NCBI GenBank assembly: GCA_020161665.1
Contig: JAIUPA010000021.1
Coordinates: forward strand, 16,605-80,604
Length of the DNA stretch: 64,000 nucleotides
Direction: 5' to 3'
DNA from: Pseudomonadota bacterium
Lineage (GTDB): Bacteria > Pseudomonadota > Alphaproteobacteria > Rhizobiales > Rhizobiaceae
The notes below the pieces were generated by a model, which was not told the DNA's origin, ran no database searches, and saw only the letters and a list, made by a program, of their open reading frames with translations. Every line of letters starts with the position of its first letter. Within the stretch, counting starts at the first letter, position 1. Below, piece after piece: positions 18,608 through 27,725 of this stretch. The translations under genes and the position numbers were made by a program.

Positions 18608-18682
18608 CAGGCCGAACGGATTTCACGGAAAAGTTTCGACATTTTTCGAAACTCGGTGCTTGAAATCCGTTCGCTTTGCCTG
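18608..18682 (+). repeat. Long nested stem-loop after the nitronate monooxygenase
   Basis: Arms CGAACGGATTTCA (18613-18625) and TGAAATCCGTTCG (18661-18673) pair over 13 bases; CAGGC and GCCTG extend them after a 4-base bulge; an inner AGTTTCG / CGAAACT hairpin fills the loop. No T-run follows. It may be a 3' mRNA structure or a repeat unit; it ends 50 bases before tRNA-Thr. Confidence 0.6.
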
Positions 18683-18732
18683 TATCCACCGCCACACAAA
18701 ACGCGCGCCGGACTTTCCGGGGCAGCACAAGG

Positions 18733-18808
18733 GCCGCTTTAGCTCAGTCGGTAGAGCACGTCATTCGTAATGACGGGGTCAGGTGTTCGAGTCACCTAAG
18801 CGGCACCA
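18733..18808 (+). tRNA. tRNA-Thr (anticodon CGT)
   Basis: A full cloverleaf: acceptor GCCGCTT / AAGCGGC, D-arm GCTC...GAGC, anticodon arm CGTCA-TTCGTAA-TGACG with anticodon CGT (reads ACG), T-arm AGGTG-TTCGAGT-CACCT, and encoded CCA. 76 bases. No integrase follows, so it is not occupied as an attachment site. Confidence 0.97.
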
Positions 18809-18880
18809 CTTTTCCACATCTCGCAAAACCCTTTCAGATCAAAACGTGAATCAGCCTCTTCAAGGCCCGCTCAAGGCTCC

Positions 18881-18914
18881 TTGACTCTCATATTTATTAG
18901 AACATAAAGTGAAC
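18881..18914 (+). promoter_or_regulatory. SOS promoter with LexA box
   Basis: The alphaproteobacterial LexA box GAAC-N7-GAAC occurs exactly at 18900-18914. A minus 35 TTGACT (18881-18886) and minus 10 ATAAAG (18904-18909, 17-base spacer) place the box over the minus 10. It drives the Y-family polymerase, starting 64 bases downstream. Confidence 0.8.
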
Positions 18915-18977
18915 AAAAAACAGTGAGCGTTCAGCGCGCACTGGTGTCGTTCTTGCGCGATCATCGGAATCCAAACC

Positions 18978-20243
18978 ATGCGTCTGCCTGAAACCATCGA
19001 GCGGCTTTACATTGATTTCGACGGTTTTTTTGCCAGCGTGGAACAGCAATGTGACAAACGTCTGCGTGGTCGACCCGTGGGGGTCGTGCCATTTGCCGGC
19101 ACGGACCGAACCGCCGTGATCGCTGTTTCGCGCGAAGCCAAGGCGTTTGGTGTGAAGAATGTCATGCCCATCAAGGAGGCACGGCAGCGTTGCCCGGATA
19201 TCGTCCTCGTTCCGCAAAAGCCCGACCTTTATCGCCGCGCCCACAATGCCCTGCTCTGCGAAATCGAAACCATTCTTCCGATTGACACGGCCAAAAGCAT
19301 TGACGAGCTGACCTGCAAACTTGATGAGCGCCAGCGTCTGGAGCCGGAGCGCGTGGCGGCAGCGATCAAGGGAGCGATCCGCGAAGGGATCGGCCCATGG
19401 ATTACCTGCTCCATCGGTTTTGCCGCCAATCGGCAACTGGCGAAGATCGCCTGCAAACAAGGCAAGCGCGGCACGGGTCGTTATGGCGACGGACTTGCCA
19501 TCTGGCACCCATCCCTGATGCCTGACCCGCTTCTCAGCGTTCCACTCGCTGATATTCCGGGGGTTGGTGCCAATATCTATCGCAAACTCATGCGCATCGG
19601 CATTTATGATACGCGCGATCTTTACAACACCCAGCCCAAGCAGATGCGCCGTATCTGGAACAATGTGACCGGAGAACGGCTCTGGTACGCGCTGCACGGC
19701 TACGACATTCAGGCCCCGGTGTCCCAACGTGGCATGTTTGGGCACGGACGTGTTTTACCGCCGGAAGCGCGCAACATCGAAGGGGCGGAAAGCATTTCGC
19801 GGCTACTGCTGACAAAGGCGGCGCGCCGACTGCGCCGCGAAAACTATTATGCCAGCGGGCTGTGGCTTTGGCTCTCCATCAAAGAGGGATCATGGCTTGG
19901 CAAGCAGCACCTGCCTAGCGTGCGGGATGATCAGGCGATCCTGACAGCGCTTGCCGAATTGTGGCGCGAGGTGCGCCAGCAACACCGCAACGGCCTGACG
20001 ATCTTTCGTGTCGGCGTGACCCTTTATGATCTTTCGCCTGCTGCCGAACGCCAACTGGATCTTCTCCTTCAGGACGACAAGACACGCCGCAAATGGGAAA
20101 ACGCAGGCCAGGCGGTCGATACCCTCAATAGCAAATATTCCCGCACACTGGTTCATCTTGGCGAATGGTCGCCGCCCGCCGGGGGCCATGTCGGCGGGAA
20201 AATCAGCTATGTGCGCGTGCCTTCTGCGGAGGACTTCTGGTGA
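18978..20243 (+). CDS. SOS-regulated Y-family DNA polymerase (ImpB/MucB/SamB type)
   Basis: Translesion polymerase of the UmuC/DinB superfamily, copying damaged DNA. The 421-residue protein has the palm motif YIDFDGFFASVEQ (Asp13), the catalytic pair SIDE (Asp109, Glu110), a helix-hairpin-helix LADIPGVGANIYRKLMRIG near 190-210, and a little-finger region. All three catalytic acids are present, so it should be active. The SIDELTCKL context differs from the usual SIDEAYLD of DinB, hence no gene name. A LexA box lies over its promoter. Its stop overlaps the next start by one base (TGATG), coupling it to the small Cys4 protein. Confidence 0.9.
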   Translation: MRLPETIERLYIDFDGFFASVEQQCDKRLRGRPVGVVPFAGTDRTAVIAVSREAKAFGVKNVMPIKEARQRCPDIVLVPQKPDLYRRAHNALLCEIETILPIDTAKSIDELTCKLDERQRLEPERVAAAIKGAIREGIGPWITCSIGFAANRQLAKIACKQGKRGTGRYGDGLAIWHPSLMPDPLLSVPLADIPGVGANIYRKLMRIGIYDTRDLYNTQPKQMRRIWNNVTGERLWYALHGYDIQAPVSQRGMFGHGRVLPPEARNIEGAESISRLLLTKAARRLRRENYYASGLWLWLSIKEGSWLGKQHLPSVRDDQAILTALAELWREVRQQHRNGLTIFRVGVTLYDLSPAAERQLDLLLQDDKTRRKWENAGQAVDTLNSKYSRTLVHLGEWSPPAGGHVGGKISYVRVPSAEDFW

Positions 20244-20482
20244 TGAACTGGAAAACCCGCATCCGTGTCAGCGATCTTGCCCCCACCCAGAAGCTTGAGA
20301 TCATCTGCCGTCAATGTGGCCGGCTCGCTTATATCACCGGGCTGGATGTGAAGGACCAGAGCCTATACCTTGATGAGCTGGAACGACGCCTGCGCTGCAA
20401 GGCGCGTGGCTGCCGGGGCCATGCACGCCTTGCCATGGTGCGCCTTGACGAACTTACGGGCTTTGTCGGCGGGCTGGCATAA
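20243..20482 (+). CDS. Small Cys4 (zinc-ribbon-like) protein coupled to the polymerase
   Basis: A 79-residue protein of unknown function, starting MNWKTRIRVSDL at an ATG that overlaps the polymerase stop. It contains CRQCGRLAYITG near residue 30 and CKARGC about 25 residues later, likely a zinc-binding Cys4 unit, with a helix (LYLDELERRL) between. Similar small CxxC proteins occur next to DNA-repair genes in Rhizobiales, from general recollection. Sharing the SOS promoter suggests a role in damage tolerance, by inference. Its last 29 bases overlap the convergent gene. Confidence 0.75.
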   Translation: MNWKTRIRVSDLAPTQKLEIICRQCGRLAYITGLDVKDQSLYLDELERRLRCKARGCRGHARLAMVRLDELTGFVGGLA

Positions 20483-21431
20483 TACCCGCAAGATCGGGAC
20501 CGAGCGGCACGATGCCGTTCGGGTTCAGGCTCTTGATCGAGTAATAGCCGCGCTTGATGTGGTCGATGCTGACGGTTTCGGCGATCCCCGGCAGATTGTA
20601 GACCCGCAAGAGATAGGCGCTCAGCGCGCTGTAATCGGCCAGACGGCGCAGGTTGCACTTGAAGAGGCCATGATAGGCCCCATCAAAGCGGATCAACGTC
20701 ACGAAAAGGCGAATATCGGCCTCGGTGAAGCGCTCACCCTGCAGGTAGGGGCCACCCTGGCCAAGGCGCGCTTCCAACTCATCCAGCATCGCAAAGACAT
20801 CGTGGAACGCCTCTTCATAGGCGATTTGCGTGGTGGCGAAGCCCGCGCGATAAACGCCGTTGTTGAGCTTCGGGTAGATGCGCTCGTTCAAGGCGTCGAT
20901 TTCGGCCTGCAAATCCGCGGGGTAGAGGTCAAACGACGGATCGGCCAGATCACCAAAGCCCGTATTGAAAATGCGCAGAATATCAGCCGATTCATTGTTG
21001 ACGATGGTGCCGGTCTTCTTGTCCCACAGCACCGGCACGGTGGCGCGGCCAGTGAAATCCGGGTCGGCCTTCACGTAAAGCTCGTAGAGATGCTCCACGC
21101 CATTGACCGTATCGGTGGTGGAACCCGGATAGCTGCCAAAGCGCCAGCCCTTGTCGGAAAGCGCCGGTTCGACAATCGACAGCGAGATCACATCTTCCAG
21201 CTTTTTCAGCTTGCGGGCCATCAGTGTGCGCGAGGCCCACGGGCAGATGAGCGCCACATAAAGATGATAGCGATCGGCCTCGGCCTTGAAGCCACCCTCA
21301 CCCGTCGGACCGGGGGCGCCATCCGGCGTCACCCAGTTGCGAAACGAAGACACCTGCCGCACGAAGCCGCCCTTGGCATCCTTGGCCTGCACCGGCTGCC
21401 AGTCTTCCGTCCATTTTCCGTTCACCAGCAT
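20454..21431 (-). CDS. Glutathionyl-hydroquinone reductase (xi-class GST)
   Basis: Glutathione-dependent enzyme that reduces glutathionyl-hydroquinones (YqjG/PcpF/ECM4 family). The 325-residue protein has the family's thioredoxin-fold motif ICPWASRT with catalytic Cys63, VPVLWDKKTGTIVNNESADI for glutathione binding, and a helical C-terminal half with GERFTEADIRLFVTLIRFD. Length fits the xi class and is longer than ordinary GSTs. It converges on the polymerase/Cys4 pair and overlaps it by 29 bases. Its target here is unknown. Confidence 0.93.
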   Translation of the reverse strand: MLVNGKWTEDWQPVQAKDAKGGFVRQVSSFRNWVTPDGAPGPTGEGGFKAEADRYHLYVALICPWASRTLMARKLKKLEDVISLSIVEPALSDKGWRFGSYPGSTTDTVNGVEHLYELYVKADPDFTGRATVPVLWDKKTGTIVNNESADILRIFNTGFGDLADPSFDLYPADLQAEIDALNERIYPKLNNGVYRAGFATTQIAYEEAFHDVFAMLDELEARLGQGGPYLQGERFTEADIRLFVTLIRFDGAYHGLFKCNLRRLADYSALSAYLLRVYNLPGIAETVSIDHIKRGYYSIKSLNPNGIVPLGPDLAGIMPARRQSP

Positions 21432-21544
21432 GGCTTAATCCTCAAGCGTTGTGCGCAGCGTTCAAGCTGCCTGTGCCAGAGGATATAGGCCGGATGCCGG
21501 TTTCGGGAAATGCCGCGTTCGGTTGACAATGCGGCAACCGATGG

Positions 21545-21564
21545 CCGCCTGAAAAATCAGGCGG
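21545..21564 (-). terminator. Hairpin at the pyrE stop codon
   Basis: CCGCCTGA / TCAGGCGG stem with a 4-base loop; the pyrE TGA lies inside the stem. No T-run follows, so it is a weak terminator or a 3' stabiliser. Confidence 0.45.
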
Positions 21565-22255
21565 TTGGCAGTTCGCTGACGCCGCCCATCTTGGCCGACC
21601 AGACCAGCGGGGCATCAAGGAAGGCTTCCACTTCGGAAAGCGTCTTCTCATCAAAGAGCTTGTCTTCCTTGGCAACCGCCAGCACATCGCGCCAGGTGGC
21701 GAGGTAGTGCAGCTTCACATTGCCATTGGCAAAACGCTGTTCGGCTTCCGGGAAAATGCCATAGTAGAAGAGCGCGATGCCGTGATCGATGACGCCGCCT
21801 GCGGCGCGGATGGCATCGATGAAGGTGAACATGGAGCCGCCTGCCGTCGTCAGGTCTTCGATGACCAGAACGCGCGCGCCGTCTGCCATATAGCCCTCGA
21901 TCTGGGCATTGCGGCCATGGCCCTTCGGCTTCTTGCGGCAATAGATCATCGGCAGGGAAAGGCGCTCGGAGAGGAAGGCGGCAAAGGGAATGCCCGCCGT
22001 CTCGCCACCCGCCACGCAATCGAACGCCTCAAAGCCTGCTTCGCTCATGATGGCGGCGGCGGCAAAATCCATCACCGCCGAACGGATGCGCGGGAAGGAG
22101 ATGAGCTTGCGCATGTCGATGTAGACCGGGCTCTTCATGCCGGACGCGAGCGTATAAGGTTCGGCGGCGGCAAAGTGCACGGCCTTGATTTCCCAAAGCA
22201 TTTTGGCAACCAGACGGGCGACGACCTGCTTGTCGTTAAAGGCGTTGATGCTCAT
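21557..22255 (-). CDS. pyrE: Orotate phosphoribosyltransferase
   Basis: Joins orotate to PRPP, giving OMP in pyrimidine biosynthesis. The 232-residue protein has the PRPP-binding motif [13 protein letters not shown] and [17 protein letters not shown], with [10 protein letters not shown] for the catalytic loop. It follows pyrC by 24 bases and is transcribed with it, a usual arrangement in Rhizobiales. Confidence 0.95.
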   Translation of the reverse strand: MSINAFNDKQVVARLVAKMLWEIKAVHFAAAEPYTLASGMKSPVYIDMRKLISFPRIRSAVMDFAAAAIMSEAGFEAFDCVAGGETAGIPFAAFLSERLSLPMIYCRKKPKGHGRNAQIEGYMADGARVLVIEDLTTAGGSMFTFIDAIRAAGGVIDHGIALFYYGIFPEAEQRFANGNVKLHYLATWRDVLAVAKEDKLFDEKTLSEVEAFLDAPLVWSAKMGGVSELPTA

Positions 22256-22279
22256 GGCGTTATCCTTTCTTCAAACGGC

Positions 22280-23317
22280 TCAGGCCACATCCCAATGAAG
22301 CGGGAACAGGGGATCGAAAACAGTCACCGGACCGGCACCCGTTTCGCGCTTCTTGGGGAAATCAACCGGCTCATCGCGCTTGATGAGCGTGATCGTTTCC
22401 GGGTTCGGCTGCAGACCATACCAGGTCGGGCCGTTCAGAGAAGCGAAGGCTTCCAGTCTGTCGAGCGCGCCTTCGTTTTCGAAAACGTGGGCGAGGCAGC
22501 TCATGGTGTTGATGGAGGTGTAGATGCCCGCGCAGCCACAGCCGCATTCCTTCAGCGGATCGATATGCGGCGCGGAATCGGTGCCCAGGAAGAAGCGCGC
22601 ATCGCCCGAAGTGGCGGCCTTGACGAGCGCCAGACGGTGGTTCTCACGCTTGGCGACCGGCAGGCAGTAATAATGCGGCTTGATACCGCCCACGAGGATG
22701 GCGTTGCGGTTGATGATAAGGTGATGCGTGGTGATCGAACCGGCGAGATTCTTCTCCGCCGAGCGGATGTAATCGATGCCGTTTTCGGTCGTCACATGCT
22801 CCATCGTCACCTTCAGTTCCGGCAGGCGCTTGCGCAACGGATCGAGCACGGTTTCGATGAAGACGGCTTCGCGGTCGAAAATATCAACCTCCGGCGTCGT
22901 CACTTCGCCATGAACGCAGAGCGGCAGGCCGATCTTCGCCATGCGCTCCAGCACCGGCATGGCCTTGTCCATATCGCGCACGCCGCCGTGGGAGTTGGTG
23001 GTGGCACCAGCGGGGTAAAGCTTCACAGCGGTGATGAGGCCGCTCTTCTTGCCTTCCTCCACATCGTCCGGGCTGGTGTGCTCGGTCAAATAAAGGGTCA
23101 TCAGCGGCTCGAAGGTGTCGCCCGCAGGAATGGCCTTGACGATGCGCTCGCGATAGGCGCGCGCATCCGCCGTGGTGACGACCGGCGGCACGAGGTTCGG
23201 CATGATGATGGCGCGGCCAAAATGGCGGCTGGTATCGCCGATCACGCCTTCCAGCATGGCACCGTCGCGCAGGTGAAGGTGCCAGTCATCGGGGCGGCGA
23301 AGAGTGAGCTTTGTCAT
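22280..23317 (-). CDS. pyrC: Dihydroorotase (class II)
   Basis: Zinc amidohydrolase that closes carbamoyl aspartate to dihydroorotate. The 345-residue protein shows the metal motif DDWHLHLRD at the N-terminus, the carboxylated lysine in [20 protein letters not shown] and [10 protein letters not shown] with metal histidines, and [10 protein letters not shown] with the catalytic aspartate. It is the E. coli PyrC type, not the PyrC2 type that associates with PyrB. First gene of pyrC-pyrE. Confidence 0.96.
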   Translation of the reverse strand: MTKLTLRRPDDWHLHLRDGAMLEGVIGDTSRHFGRAIIMPNLVPPVVTTADARAYRERIVKAIPAGDTFEPLMTLYLTEHTSPDDVEEGKKSGLITAVKLYPAGATTNSHGGVRDMDKAMPVLERMAKIGLPLCVHGEVTTPEVDIFDREAVFIETVLDPLRKRLPELKVTMEHVTTENGIDYIRSAEKNLAGSITTHHLIINRNAILVGGIKPHYYCLPVAKRENHRLALVKAATSGDARFFLGTDSAPHIDPLKECGCGCAGIYTSINTMSCLAHVFENEGALDRLEAFASLNGPTWYGLQPNPETITLIKRDEPVDFPKKRETGAGPVTVFDPLFPLHWDVA

Positions 23318-23404
23318 GGGGAAGCCTCCGGGCGGACATGTTTCCCGCGCTTACCATTTTTGCCGCCCGGAAAACAGCACCATGGCCGGTGAAAATGAAG
23401 CTTT

Positions 23405-24448
23405 TCAGCGCCCTATGCTGCCCGCTTCCGGGCCCCAGACATCGGTGAGCGCAAAGCCGCGTTCAAACGGGTCAAACGGGTCCAGCGCCACCTGATGCAG
23501 CCCGAAGGTGAAACCGCGTCCGGCAATGGTGGGGATCACCGCCGGGCGTCCGGCCACTTCGGTGACGGCGGATAGCCCCACCTCGAATTCCGAGCCGATC
23601 GTCGAGCGGGATTTGTAGACATCCCCGACCTTGACCTTGCCGCGGGCATAAAGCGTGGCAAGATTGGCGGAATTGCCCGTGCCGCAGGGCGAGCGGTCGA
23701 CACGGCCCGGCCACATGGTGGTGGCGGTGCGGATGGCACCATCATCATCCACGCCACGGAACATCACATAGGCGACGCCGTTGATTGCCGGGATCTCGGG
23801 ATGAACCACGTCGAACGCGTCGTTGATCGCCGCCTTCAGCACCATGCCGGCCTGAACCAGTGCCCCGGCGCTCGCTTCATTGATCGTCATGCCAAGCTGT
23901 GCGGCATCGACAAGCGCATAGAAAATGCCGCCATAGGAGAGGTCAAAGCGCACCTTGCCCCAGGGAGCCACCTCGATTTCCGCATCCAGCGTATGGACGA
24001 AGGAGGGCACCATGGTGAGCTTCACCTTTTGGCAGCGACCGTCATGGCAGGTGGCCGTGGCCTTCACGAGACCGGCCGCCGTTTCGAGCATCACGATGGT
24101 CTCCGGCCCCTTCATCTCCACCATGCCGCTTTCCAGAAGCGCCGTGGTGACACAGATGGAGTTTGAACCCGACGAGGCGTGGGCCTGATCGGGCTGAAGA
24201 ATGACGAAGGCGAAGTCCGCCGCCGGATTTTTCGCCGGAAGCACGAGATTGACCGAGCCGATTGGTGCGCCGCGCGGCTCAAGGCAGAGCATGCGCCGCA
24301 GCGCCTCGCCCTTCGGGTCGGTGTTCAGCCAATGAAGCTGGTCGGCGACCGTCTCGCCGGGGATTTTCGGCACGCCACCAATGGCGGCGCGGCCAATTTC
24401 GCCTTCACAATGAACGTCGAGAAGCTGAAGCGTGCGCTTCCACCGCAT
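23405..24448 (-). CDS. Proline racemase-family enzyme, probably trans-3-hydroxy-L-proline dehydratase
   Basis: Probably removes water from trans-3-hydroxy-L-proline, giving 1-pyrroline-2-carboxylate. The 347-residue protein has the family fold (LQLLDVHCEGE, FDLSYGGIFYA). True racemases and epimerases use two cysteines; here the first position is serine (ASSGSNS, near residue 93) and the second is Cys (DRSPCGTGNSA, near 255). Loss of the first Cys marks the dehydratase branch; Thr is commoner there than Ser. Start ATG 24448 with AAGG 8 bases upstream. It lies 10 bases before the DUF900 lipoprotein's stop, so both may share a transcript. Confidence 0.8.
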   Translation of the reverse strand: MRWKRTLQLLDVHCEGEIGRAAIGGVPKIPGETVADQLHWLNTDPKGEALRRMLCLEPRGAPIGSVNLVLPAKNPAADFAFVILQPDQAHASSGSNSICVTTALLESGMVEMKGPETIVMLETAAGLVKATATCHDGRCQKVKLTMVPSFVHTLDAEIEVAPWGKVRFDLSYGGIFYALVDAAQLGMTINEASAGALVQAGMVLKAAINDAFDVVHPEIPAINGVAYVMFRGVDDDGAIRTATTMWPGRVDRSPCGTGNSANLATLYARGKVKVGDVYKSRSTIGSEFEVGLSAVTEVAGRPAVIPTIAGRGFTFGLHQVALDPFDPFERGFALTDVWGPEAGSIGR

Positions 24449-24458
24449 GATAATTGCC

Positions 24459-25760
24459 TTATTTCGGGTTGGTAATAACTTCGAGCGGGGCACCAAAAGC
24501 GCCCACAGTGGTGCCGACGCTGCCGGTCATGCGCTTCCACTGGCCACCATAGTTGCGGCGTGTCGCGGGATCAAACACGGCAATCGGCGTGGAAACCGCC
24601 ACTGATGCCGCCTGCCCCACCGTCGAGGCCGCGCCGACGGCCACCGAGCCCAGCGCCTCACCGATGCCGACATCAGAATCCGTCACCGTCTGGCCTGCCG
24701 CCAGACGCGTCCCGATCAGCTTCACCACATCCGGGCTTTCGGCAAATTTGCCGTGGTTCAGGCTGTCGCCCGATTTCATCTTGGTGAGGTCGATCACCGA
24801 AATCCCGAACTTTTCCAGCGCCGTGCGATAGGGTTCGGCTGCCGGATCAATCTGGCCGAGGCGGTCGACATTGCCGGAAATGCGGCGCGACACGAGAAGG
24901 GCGCGGTCATCCTGCGAGGTGAAGATCGTGAATTTCGGGTTGGTCTTGCCAATTTCAGCGATCTGGCGGCCGAACACATCCACATCAAGGTCCGGCGCAG
25001 CCAGAATGACGTTGCTGATCTTGCTCGCCACCTTGCCATCGCGGATCGCCATCTGGCGGAGCGCCTCCATGGCAAGCCAGGTGCCCATGGAATGCGCCAT
25101 GACCGTCACATCACTGACGGAGGGATCACGGGCGACGGTGCGCAGCAATTCCTCCAGCGCATCGCGCGAGTAATTGGTGCTTTCCTTGTCGTAATTGTAA
25201 TCGAAAATGCTGGCGCGCGACGGCCAGGTGAAGATGACCGGGGCCACATCGGCTCCTGAATCATGCACGATCTGGGCAAAGCGGTAGACCGCATCCTCGT
25301 AGCGGTTGTTGAAGCCGTGCACGAAAACCATGACGCGGCGGCTCTTGGTCATATGGCTGCGGCCCCAATCCTTGGCCTGCGCGGCGCTCAGCATCGGCGC
25401 GACGGAGACGGTCGTAAACGTCTTCATCGGATCAGAGGGAAGCTTCTTCGGCCATTGCACCTGCCCGACCTCACGCTTGCCATCGGGCGGGATGGAAACG
25501 GTAACGGCAGACAGCGCCAGCCCCGTGCCGCGCTCGCCGGAGAACAGCACCGCGGGATTGCTATCAGGAGCGCGGGTGGTGGCAACCAGCAGATCAACAG
25601 TCGGAATGCCGGGCGGAAGCGAGGCTTGCGAATTGGCCGGGTCCATCACCCCGATGGGGCGACCCGCACAGGCGGCGAGGAGCAGGAGCATCCCGCCAAC
25701 GGTTGCCAGACGCATGGCACGCAGAAATGGCTGCCGAGCCGAACTCATATCTGCAAACAT
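24459..25760 (-). CDS. DUF900-type alpha/beta-hydrolase lipoprotein
   Basis: A 433-residue envelope lipoprotein with an alpha/beta-hydrolase domain. Seen: N-terminal basic stretch, hydrophobic helix and lipobox LLLAAC; VMVFVHGFNNRYEDAV (oxyanion region), the nucleophile elbow TVMAHSMGTWLAMEAL, and LAAPDLDVDVF. This is the DUF900/YhfP-like family of bacterial hydrolases, substrate unknown. The C-terminal 80 residues are low-complexity (Ala, Val, Gly). The start is one of several: ATG 25760 has only a weak GAGA before it; 25748 is also possible. Confidence 0.82.
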   Translation of the reverse strand: MFADMSSARQPFLRAMRLATVGGMLLLLAACAGRPIGVMDPANSQASLPPGIPTVDLLVATTRAPDSNPAVLFSGERGTGLALSAVTVSIPPDGKREVGQVQWPKKLPSDPMKTFTTVSVAPMLSAAQAKDWGRSHMTKSRRVMVFVHGFNNRYEDAVYRFAQIVHDSGADVAPVIFTWPSRASIFDYNYDKESTNYSRDALEELLRTVARDPSVSDVTVMAHSMGTWLAMEALRQMAIRDGKVASKISNVILAAPDLDVDVFGRQIAEIGKTNPKFTIFTSQDDRALLVSRRISGNVDRLGQIDPAAEPYRTALEKFGISVIDLTKMKSGDSLNHGKFAESPDVVKLIGTRLAAGQTVTDSDVGIGEALGSVAVGAASTVGQAASVAVSTPIAVFDPATRRNYGGQWKRMTGSVGTTVGAFGAPLEVITNPK

Positions 25761-25867
25761 TCTCACGCTGCCCTGTCTCTGTTGCCGTTTACGCAAGCTT
25801 AACCTTTAGAGCGGGGGCAGCGGAAAGACCAGAGCGCGAGACGGGTCTTTCCGCCAAATTGCGCAAC

Positions 25868-25894
25868 GAAAAAGGGCACCCGAAGGTGCCCTTT
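25868..25894 (-). terminator. Intrinsic terminator after the CoA-transferase gene
   Basis: Ten-base stem AAAGGGCACC / GGTGCCCTTT with a CGAA/TTCG tetraloop, followed on the minus strand by a T-run. It ends 26 bases past the stop at 25920. Confidence 0.9.
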
Positions 25895-25919
25895 CCGTAT
25901 TCTCTTGATCCGCCAGCGC

Positions 25920-27407
25920 TTAGAGCATGGTGCCCTTGGACGCCAGGTTGATATGCCAGGACAGCGCTTCTTCGAGAACGTGCGGGGTGTGACCACCACG
26001 CTTGCAGGCGCGCTCGTAGTAGTCCGTGATCATGTCACGGTAGAGCGGGTGCACGCAGTTCTTGATGATGAGCGGTGCGCGTTCGCGCGGTGCCAGACCA
26101 CGCAGGTCGGCGAGACCGATTTCGGTGGCAACGACAGCCACGTCGTGTTCCGTGTGGTCGATATGGGCGACCATCGGGACGATCGACGAGATCTTGCCTT
26201 CCTTGGCGATCGACTTCGTCACGAAGATCGACATCTGGCCGGAGCGGGCGAAGTCACCCGAGCCACCGATACCGTTCATCATGTGCGTGCCGCCGACATG
26301 CGTCGAGTTGACGTTGCCGTAGATGTCGAATTCGAGCGCGGTGTTGATGCAGATCAGGCCGAGGCGGCGGGAGATTTCCGGGTTGTTGGAAATTTCCTGC
26401 GGACGCAGAACGATCTTTTCCTTGAAGGCTGCAAGGTTGGCCATCACGTGATCGTTCGTGGCTGCGGAGAGCGAGAACGAGGTGGTGGAGGCGCGCAGCA
26501 GCTTGCCGCTGTCGAACAGTTCGAAGGTCGAGTCCTGCAGAACTTCCGAGTACATTTCCAGATCGTAGAACGGCGAATCCTGGAAACCGGACATCACGGC
26601 GTTGGCAATGGTGCCGATGCCGCACTGCATGGGACGCAGCGAGTGGGTCAGACGACCCTGCTTCACTTCGTTCTTGAGGAAGTCGAGCAGGTGGCCAGCG
26701 ATCTGCGCGGTTTCTTCATCCGGCGGCAGGTTGTTGGCGGCGCTGTCGGGAATGTTGGTCTCGACGATGGCGGCGATCTTGGACGGATCAACGGCGAAAT
26801 ACGGAACGCCGATGCGGTCCATCGTGGAGTTGATGTTGATCGGCGTACGGTTCGGACGCTTTTCCGGAATGTAAACGTCGTGCATGCCTTCCAGCTGGTC
26901 CGTATGGGCCAGGTTCAGCTCGACGATGATCTGGTCAGCGTCGAGTGCGAAGGTTGCCGAGTTACCGACGGAGCTGGTCGGAACGATGTAGCCTTCTTCC
27001 GTGATGGCGCAGGCTTCGATGACGGCGGTGTCGACCTTCTTGATCTGGTCGGCGCGCATGGCTTCAGCGGTCAGCGACAGATGCTGGTCGATGAACATGA
27101 TCTCGCCGTTGTTGATCGCCTTGCGCATAACCGGGTCAGCCTGGAACGGCGAACGGCGGGTCAGCAGGTGGGCGGCGGCCATCTTGCCGTCCATGTCGTT
27201 ACCGAGCGAAGCGCCCGTGAACAGTTCGATCTTGAGGCCGTCCTTCTTGGCGCGCTCGACGAGTGCGGGCGGCACCACCTTGGCTTCACCAGCGCGGGTG
27301 AAGCCGCTCATGCCCAGACGGCTACCGTCCTTGACGAGCGAAGCTGCCTCTTCGGCAGTGACAACCTTATCCATAAGCGCCTTACGGCGCACGCGGTCAC
27401 GAAGCAT
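25920..27407 (-). CDS. Acetyl-CoA hydrolase/transferase family protein (succinate/acetate CoA-transferase type)
   Basis: Moves CoA between carboxylic acids, probably acetyl-CoA or propionyl-CoA and succinate (Cat1/AarC/YgfH family). The 495-residue protein has the N-terminal MSGFTRAGEAK, the family region MQCGIGTIANAVMSGF, and the C-terminal signature YGNVNSTHVGGT...MNGIGGSGDFARS. The start ATG 27407 has GAGGGA 6 bases upstream; a longer open frame lacks one. Transcribed alone with its own terminator. Which acids are used cannot be read from sequence. Confidence 0.9.
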   Translation of the reverse strand: MLRDRVRRKALMDKVVTAEEAASLVKDGSRLGMSGFTRAGEAKVVPPALVERAKKDGLKIELFTGASLGNDMDGKMAAAHLLTRRSPFQADPVMRKAINNGEIMFIDQHLSLTAEAMRADQIKKVDTAVIEACAITEEGYIVPTSSVGNSATFALDADQIIVELNLAHTDQLEGMHDVYIPEKRPNRTPININSTMDRIGVPYFAVDPSKIAAIVETNIPDSAANNLPPDEETAQIAGHLLDFLKNEVKQGRLTHSLRPMQCGIGTIANAVMSGFQDSPFYDLEMYSEVLQDSTFELFDSGKLLRASTTSFSLSAATNDHVMANLAAFKEKIVLRPQEISNNPEISRRLGLICINTALEFDIYGNVNSTHVGGTHMMNGIGGSGDFARSGQMSIFVTKSIAKEGKISSIVPMVAHIDHTEHDVAVVATEIGLADLRGLAPRERAPLIIKNCVHPLYRDMITDYYERACKRGGHTPHVLEEALSWHINLASKGTML

Positions 27408-27725
27408 AAGCAATCCCTCTTTGCGTAATGGTCGTTTAACCTGATAAATCTCTTCCCGGCGGCCAGAGCGGTCAAACCCCAGCGCACTGCTGCCTGCAAT
27501 ACCTCCCAACGCTTGAAAAGCAATTACCCAAGAGGCGTAAATCCGCCGGATTCTTGTATTTTTTCACGCAAAGGCAAAGCCGGGTTGCAGGCAGGTCAAC
27601 GGATAGCAACGACTACAGGTGCCGTCAATTCATTCAATCGTCATTGGGTTGCACTGCCTATCGGCAAACACACGGTTTTTCAGGGCCATCAGGAGCCCCG
27701 AAACTGGCCGAAACAGATGAAATAC
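27408..27725. other. Intergenic region with no recognised element
   Basis: About 318 bases between the LysR gene and the CoA-transferase gene, both on the minus strand. It must hold the CoA-transferase promoter, but I see no clear minus 10/minus 35 pair, hairpin with a T-run, or repeat. Confidence 0.4.

Noticed and set aside
18733..20482. Possible integrated island at tRNA-Thr
   Set aside because: No integrase, no repeated tRNA end, and base composition like the neighbours; the polymerase pair looks resident.
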